NCBI GenBank assembly: GCA_902984215.1
Contig: CADWAF010001464.1
Location: 1-11,651 of the forward strand
Origin: Willaertia magna
Taxonomy: Eukaryota > Heterolobosea > Eutetramitea > Acrasida > Naegleriidae
DNA length: 11,651 bases
Direction: 5' to 3'
Of the stretch, positions 8,829-11,651 are shown one piece after another (the first letter of the stretch is position 1; the number at the start of each line of letters is the position of its first letter). The position numbers were made by a program, and so were the translations under genes. Below the pieces are notes generated by a model. That model searched no databases. It saw nothing but the letters and a program-made list of their open reading frames with translations, and was not told the DNA's origin.

Positions 8829-10488
8829 CTAAATCATAATCATAACAATCATTGTCACAATAATTTTCTAATAAATCTTTAAATTTAATTCCTTGTTTAA
8901 TTTGTTCTTTAATTTCCTTTAATTTATCTTCTTTAAATTCAAATTCTTGAACACCATTAAAATATTCAAATGTTTGTAAACTGTCCATTTGTAATAAAAA
9001 ATTACCGTAAATTAAATCGGTCCATTCAGCAGCATGTAAATAATTTAAATTTATTAAATATTTTAAATATTCTTCTTTTATATTTAATGCTTCATACATG
9101 TAAAGTGTTTTTAATTGGTTTAAATATTTAAAACATTCACCTGTTAAATTATTACAATTCGTAATGTTTAATTCAATTAATTTTGTTAAATTAATTAAAT
9201 GTTCATCTTTAATATTTGTTTCACTTGCATTTAAATATTTTAAATTTATTAAATTTGTTAAACAATTACCATTTATGGATTGTGATTTATTTAAATTTAA
9301 ATCAGTTAAATTTTTTAATGATTGTAAATGATTATCATTTATATTTAATGGAATAATTAATTTTAATTGTTTTATATTTTTTAAATAATTAAAATCTTCA
9401 ACCATAAATGGTTCTTTAATATTTTGTAATCCTAATTTTTCTAAATTATTTAAAAATCTAAAATATTGTCCTTCCATTACAAAATTACCATTTAATTCTT
9501 TTAAATTAATTAAAAATTCAAAACATTTTCCAGAAAAATATTCATATTGTAAACTTTCTACATAATTACTTGTTTCAAAATTTAATTTTTTTAATTTTTT
9601 TAAATTATAAAAATCTTCATCTCTATAAATAAATCCTGAAATTTTTAAAGTTTTTAAATTTATTAAATTTTGTAAAAATTTTGAATTAATTTTATTGTGA
9701 GGAGAAATTTCTAAAAATGTTAAATTATTTAAATTATTAAAATTATCTTCTTTAATACAACTGTTATTTAAATATAAAGTTTTTAATTGGTTTAAATTTT
9801 GTAAACAATTTCCGTTAATATTTAAACATGAAGATAAATCTAATTCAGTTAAATTTGTTAAATTAATTAAATATTCATCTTTTACATTTGTTCTTTTAAA
9901 ATGTAAAATTTTTAATTCTTTTAAATTTTGTAAACATTTACCAGTAAATTTATTTGAATTTCCATTTACAATTAATTCAGTTAAATTTGGTAATTCTAAT
10001 GGAAATTCATCTTCAAAAGACCAATTAACAAAAAAGTTGATTTTTTTTAAATTAATTAAATTTCCAAAATTATTGTAAAAATTATTTCCTGAAATTATTA
10101 ATTCTTCTAAATTTATTAATTTATTTAAATATTCTTCAGGAATATTTTTAATATTTAAAAATTTTAAATTTGTAAATTTTTGTAATAAATTAAAATCGTT
10201 ACCTTCGCTTAATAAATTTAAATTTTGTAAATTTTTAAATAAATAATTTGGTAAATTTTTTGTTAAATTAATTTCATTTCTTTTAAATAAATTATTTATT
10301 ACAATATTTTTAACTTTGTTGTCATCAATTAACATTAAATTATAGTAATATTGATTTGTTTGTGCAAAATGAATGTAATCTGAAATATTTTTAATAAATT
10401 TTGTAATTTCAAAAATAATATCAATTGTCAATAAAGTGGATTGTGTTTTTACTAATCTTCTCTCTGGTACTGTACATGGGTGTTGCAT
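8824..10488 (-). CDS. F-box-like leucine-rich-repeat protein, 554 aa
   Basis: A single uninterrupted frame runs from ATG to TAA. Residues about 17-52 (T-x-D-I-I-F-E-I-T-K-F-I ... D-Y-I-H-F-A-Q-T-N) have the spacing of an F-box. From about 105 to 515 there are roughly 18-19 LRRs, most 21-23 residues long, with the core x-N-L-x-x-L-x-I/L. Two repeat types alternate: a G-x-C-L-x-N-L type (C185, C228, C322, C409, C452) and a K-D/E-E-x-L-x-N-L type, giving a double repeat of about 43 residues. The tail (517-554) is charged and ends acidic, DNDCYDYDLE. There is no signal peptide or membrane segment, so it is probably cytosolic or nuclear. F-box/LRR proteins are usually SCF ubiquitin-ligase adaptors; that role here is inference, as the F-box is divergent. 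Its DNA is much more A/T-rich than its neighbours (8 G/C in 60 at 9241-9300). Confidence 0.87.
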   Translation of the reverse strand: MQHPCTVPERRLVKTQSTLLTIDIIFEITKFIKNISDYIHFAQTNQYYYNLMLIDDNKVKNIVINNLFKRNEINLTKNLPNYLFKNLQNLNLLSEGNDFNLLQKFTNLKFLNIKNIPEEYLNKLINLEELIISGNNFYNNFGNLINLKKINFFVNWSFEDEFPLELPNLTELIVNGNSNKFTGKCLQNLKELKILHFKRTNVKDEYLINLTNLTELDLSSCLNINGNCLQNLNQLKTLYLNNSCIKEDNFNNLNNLTFLEISPHNKINSKFLQNLINLKTLKISGFIYRDEDFYNLKKLKKLNFETSNYVESLQYEYFSGKCFEFLINLKELNGNFVMEGQYFRFLNNLEKLGLQNIKEPFMVEDFNYLKNIKQLKLIIPLNINDNHLQSLKNLTDLNLNKSQSINGNCLTNLINLKYLNASETNIKDEHLINLTKLIELNITNCNNLTGECFKYLNQLKTLYMYEALNIKEEYLKYLINLNYLHAAEWTDLIYGNFLLQMDSLQTFEYFNGVQEFEFKEDKLKEIKEQIKQGIKFKDLLENYCDNDCYDYDLE

Positions 10489-10628
10489 TGAATGATTGAC
10501 GCGGGGTTAGAAATTGTTTTATTTTTTATGAAATTTATGGAGGAACAGATCAAGCAGAAGAAAAAGGTTATTATTTATTTGAGACAGTTACAAGAGCTAG
10601 AAGATACCTTTTTATTAAAGGCTTGGAG

Positions 10629-10712
10629 TGATGTGTTTAAAAACAGCTATGAATTCATGAAAAAAAACATTTTGGTGTTTAGAGTCCGAACATTTTGATG
10701 TGTTTAAAAACA
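10629..10712 (+). repeat. 17-base direct repeat pair
   Basis: TGATGTGTTTAAAAACA occurs at 10629-10645 and again at 10696-10712, 67 bases apart start to start. Flanking bases differ on both sides, so the identity is exactly 17 bases. It could be a duplicated regulatory element or a footprint of an old insertion or duplication; no mobile-element gene is nearby. Confidence 0.8.
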
Positions 10713-10724
10713 TGGAAACGAACA

Positions 10725-10747
10725 ATTTGTTTCTCTCTCAAACAAAT
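10725..10747. repeat. Inverted repeat 1 (8-base arms)
   Basis: ATTTGTTT (10725-10732) and AAACAAAT (10740-10747) are exact reverse complements around a 7-base CTCTCTC loop. It is the first of three such structures in 91 bases. Confidence 0.75.
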
Positions 10748-10758
10748 CGCGGATAGGA

Positions 10759-10780
10759 TTACAAAAAGAGCCTTTTGTAA
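10759..10780. repeat. Inverted repeat 2 (8-base arms)
   Basis: TTACAAAA (10759-10766) and TTTTGTAA (10773-10780) are exact reverse complements around the loop AGAGCC. A related TTTTACAA recurs at about 10831-10838. Confidence 0.75.
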
Positions 10781-10783
10781 AGT

Positions 10784-10815
10784 GTATGACGTGGCCGGCC
10801 TTAATGACGTCATAC
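10784..10815. promoter_or_regulatory. GC-rich inverted repeat 3 with CRE-like TGACGTCA
   Basis: GTATGACGT (10784-10792) and ACGTCATAC (10807-10815) are exact reverse complements with a 14-base spacer that contains GGCCGGCC (10793-10800). The right arm overlaps TGACGTCA (10805-10812), the palindromic ATF/CREB-type bZIP site; the left arm holds TGACGTGG (10787-10794). The patch stands out in A/T-rich DNA and lies 76-107 bases before the aminopeptidase start, a typical activator position. Protein binding is inference. Confidence 0.6.
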
Positions 10816-10837
10816 CCTAATACCCACAGCTTTTACA

Positions 10838-10888
10838 ATGGCGATAAACTATAAATTTGAAGAAATTCAAAACAAAGCGACAAATTAA
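10838..10888 (+). CDS. Possible 16-codon upstream ORF
   Basis: ATG at 10838 in the context TTTACAATGGCG opens a 16-codon frame (MAINYKFEEIQNKATN) ending in TAA at 10886-10888, two bases before the aminopeptidase ATG. If transcription starts upstream of it, it could damp or gate translation. It overlaps the TATA-like box, so it may simply be untranscribed promoter DNA. No homology is claimed for the peptide. Confidence 0.3.
   Translation: MAINYKFEEIQNKATN
10850..10856 (+). promoter_or_regulatory. TATA-like box of the aminopeptidase gene
   Basis: TATAAAT begins 41 bases before the ATG at 10891, followed by AAATTCAAAAC (10863-10873), which could be an initiator. If used, transcription would start about 10 bases before the ATG and would exclude the upstream ORF start at 10838. 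Confidence 0.45.
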
Positions 10889-10890
10889 AC

Positions 10891-11651
10891 ATGCCACCAA
10901 AGAAAAAGACTGTCACTTCAACAAAGAAGAAGAATCAAAATAAAGATGACATGTCCTTCTTACTTGAAATGCAAAAACAAAATGAAAAGCAAGTGAAATT
11001 GACAACAACAACTGTTGGAAACAACAAGAAGATTGAAACAGTTAATAAACTAACACCTAAAGAATGGCCTTTAGAACAAACTAAACCAGAACCAACCGTT
11101 CCAATTAAATATCTTTTTAAGGACGAGAAATTCCCATCTGGTGAAATACATTCTTACAAGAAGAATGAACAAAACAAAACAGTACCTGCAACCACTATTC
11201 TTCTTGACAATAAAGCCACTATTGAAACAACAACTAGCAGATATCACTCTTTAGAACTACGTCCCGGAGCTGAAGAGCGAGAAGAGAAAATTCAAGAAAC
11301 TCTTAAAGAAGCAAGACATGCAGCTGAAGTACACCGAACTGCCCGTAAATGGTTTAAAGAACATGTTGTTAAGCCTGGAATGAAGGTAATTAATGCAGCA
11401 GAAGCTTTTGAAAATAAGGCTAGAGAATTACTTGAGGCTGACAAATTCAAGAGTGGAATAGCCTTCCCTTTAGGTTGTTCTATAAACTATGTTGCTGCAC
11501 ATTACACCCCTAACCCAGGAGATGTTACAATTATTGGTAAAGATGATATTATTAAGTTTGATTTAGGTGTTCAATATAAAGGAACTATTATTGATTCCGC
11601 ATTCACTCTTTATTGGAATGATATGTTCCAACCTTTAGCTGAAGCAGCAAG
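10891..11651 (+). CDS. metap2: Methionine aminopeptidase 2 (3' partial, 253 residues visible)
   Basis: This enzyme removes the initiator Met from nascent proteins in the cytosol using a dimetal site. The start has a Lys-rich leader (KKK at 4-6, KKK at 12-14), as MetAP2 proteins usually do but shorter than the animal ones. The FPSGEIHSY block (81-89) and E-A-R-H-A-A-E-V-H-R-x-A-R-K (140-153) match the eukaryotic type 2 entry region. Catalytic features visible are H204 in AAHYTPN (the histidine that fumagillin-class inhibitors modify in the human enzyme) and metal ligands D224 (KFDLG) and D235 (TIID), eleven apart as expected. The remaining His and two Glu ligands, and the type 2 insertion, lie beyond the window. 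D-L-G-V-Q replaces the more usual D-F-G-x-H. No intron is seen in this part. It is divergent from the LRR gene with 402 bases between start codons. Confidence 0.95.
   Translation, partial: MPPKKKTVTSTKKKNQNKDDMSFLLEMQKQNEKQVKLTTTTVGNNKKIETVNKLTPKEWPLEQTKPEPTVPIKYLFKDEKFPSGEIHSYKKNEQNKTVPATTILLDNKATIETTTSRYHSLELRPGAEEREEKIQETLKEARHAAEVHRTARKWFKEHVVKPGMKVINAAEAFENKARELLEADKFKSGIAFPLGCSINYVAAHYTPNPGDVTIIGKDDIIKFDLGVQYKGTIIDSAFTLYWNDMFQPLAEAA

Larger units (their letters stand above)
10489..10890. promoter_or_regulatory. Divergent intergenic region between the LRR and aminopeptidase genes
   Basis: The 402 bases carry the 5' sides of two genes transcribed away from each other. Next to the LRR start are a TGACG half-site (10497-10501) and, on the minus strand, an A-rich TATA-like stretch (about 10517-10530). 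The middle (10530-10720) is mixed sequence with a 17-base direct repeat and a 68-codon plus-strand frame that I do not accept as a gene. The part nearest the aminopeptidase gene has three perfect inverted repeats, a GC-rich patch, a TATA-like box and a small upstream ORF. No RNA gene is seen. Confidence 0.7.

Noticed and set aside
8824..10488. FNIP repeats or BspA-type LRRs in the 554-residue protein
   Set aside because: The repeats lack the F-N-x-P core of FNIP repeats and the typical BspA spacing; the x-N-L-x-x-L-x-L core with 21-23 residues fits general F-box-associated LRRs better.
10492..10698. Plus-strand open frame of 68 codons between the LRR and aminopeptidase genes
   Set aside because: It starts four bases from the LRR start codon in the divergent promoter, overlaps one full copy of the 17-base direct repeat, has no recognisable domain and no promoter of its own that I can see. 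A short real gene is not excluded but is not supported.
10489..10890. tRNA or small structured RNA gene
   Set aside because: I searched for cloverleaf-like arms and tRNA box sequences by eye and found only short separate inverted repeats that do not assemble into a tRNA.
1..11651. Giant-virus or bacterial origin of the window
   Set aside because: A GT-AG intron, DUF6606/DUF3638/DUF3645-type features, poly-N tracts, the lack of ribosome-binding sites and the absence of viral hallmark genes all fit a eukaryotic nuclear genome.

Overview
The window is AT-rich eukaryotic nuclear DNA. Evidence: a 59-nt GT-AG intron, long asparagine- and glutamine-rich stretches, a eukaryote-type methionine aminopeptidase 2, and a giant protein with DUF6606/DUF3638/DUF3645-type features, a family known to me mainly from fungi and protists. 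All frames read with the standard code. The composition, poly-N/poly-Q tracts and very short gene spacing suggest a compact protist genome (amoebozoan-like) or an AT-rich early-diverging fungus. I cannot name the species from the sequence.

Layout. Positions 1-8736, minus strand: one giant gene, broken only by an intron at 4756-4814. Exon 1 encodes residues 1-1307 plus one base. Exon 2 is open without a stop from 4755 to the window edge, so at least 2,892 residues are encoded and the C-terminus lies outside. Its last ~650 visible residues carry a P-loop (GEGKT), a DESDE acidic box, an HTRGTD box and a QACLRMR box, in the order seen in superfamily-2 helicase-like ATPases. Positions 8737-8823: only 87 bases separate this gene from the next. 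Positions 8824-10488, minus strand: a 554-residue leucine-rich-repeat protein with an F-box-like head, its repeats alternating in two types with a ~43-residue double period. Positions 10489-10890: a divergent intergenic region with a direct repeat, three successive perfect inverted repeats (the last GC-rich and containing a CRE-like TGACGTCA), a TATA-like box and a 16-codon upstream ORF. Positions 10891-11651, plus strand: the first 253 residues of methionine aminopeptidase 2, cut by the window end.

How the genes relate. The two minus-strand genes are head-to-tail and the LRR gene is divergent from the aminopeptidase gene, so the 402-base region must hold both of their promoters. All three products can be tied loosely to protein maturation or turnover: N-terminal Met removal, a possible SCF substrate adaptor, and a family often labelled 'ubiquitinyl hydrolase' in databases. 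In a eukaryote this adjacency may be chance. The most interesting items are the helicase-like reading of the giant protein, the intron whose retention would remove the whole ATPase part, and the structured DNA upstream of the aminopeptidase gene.
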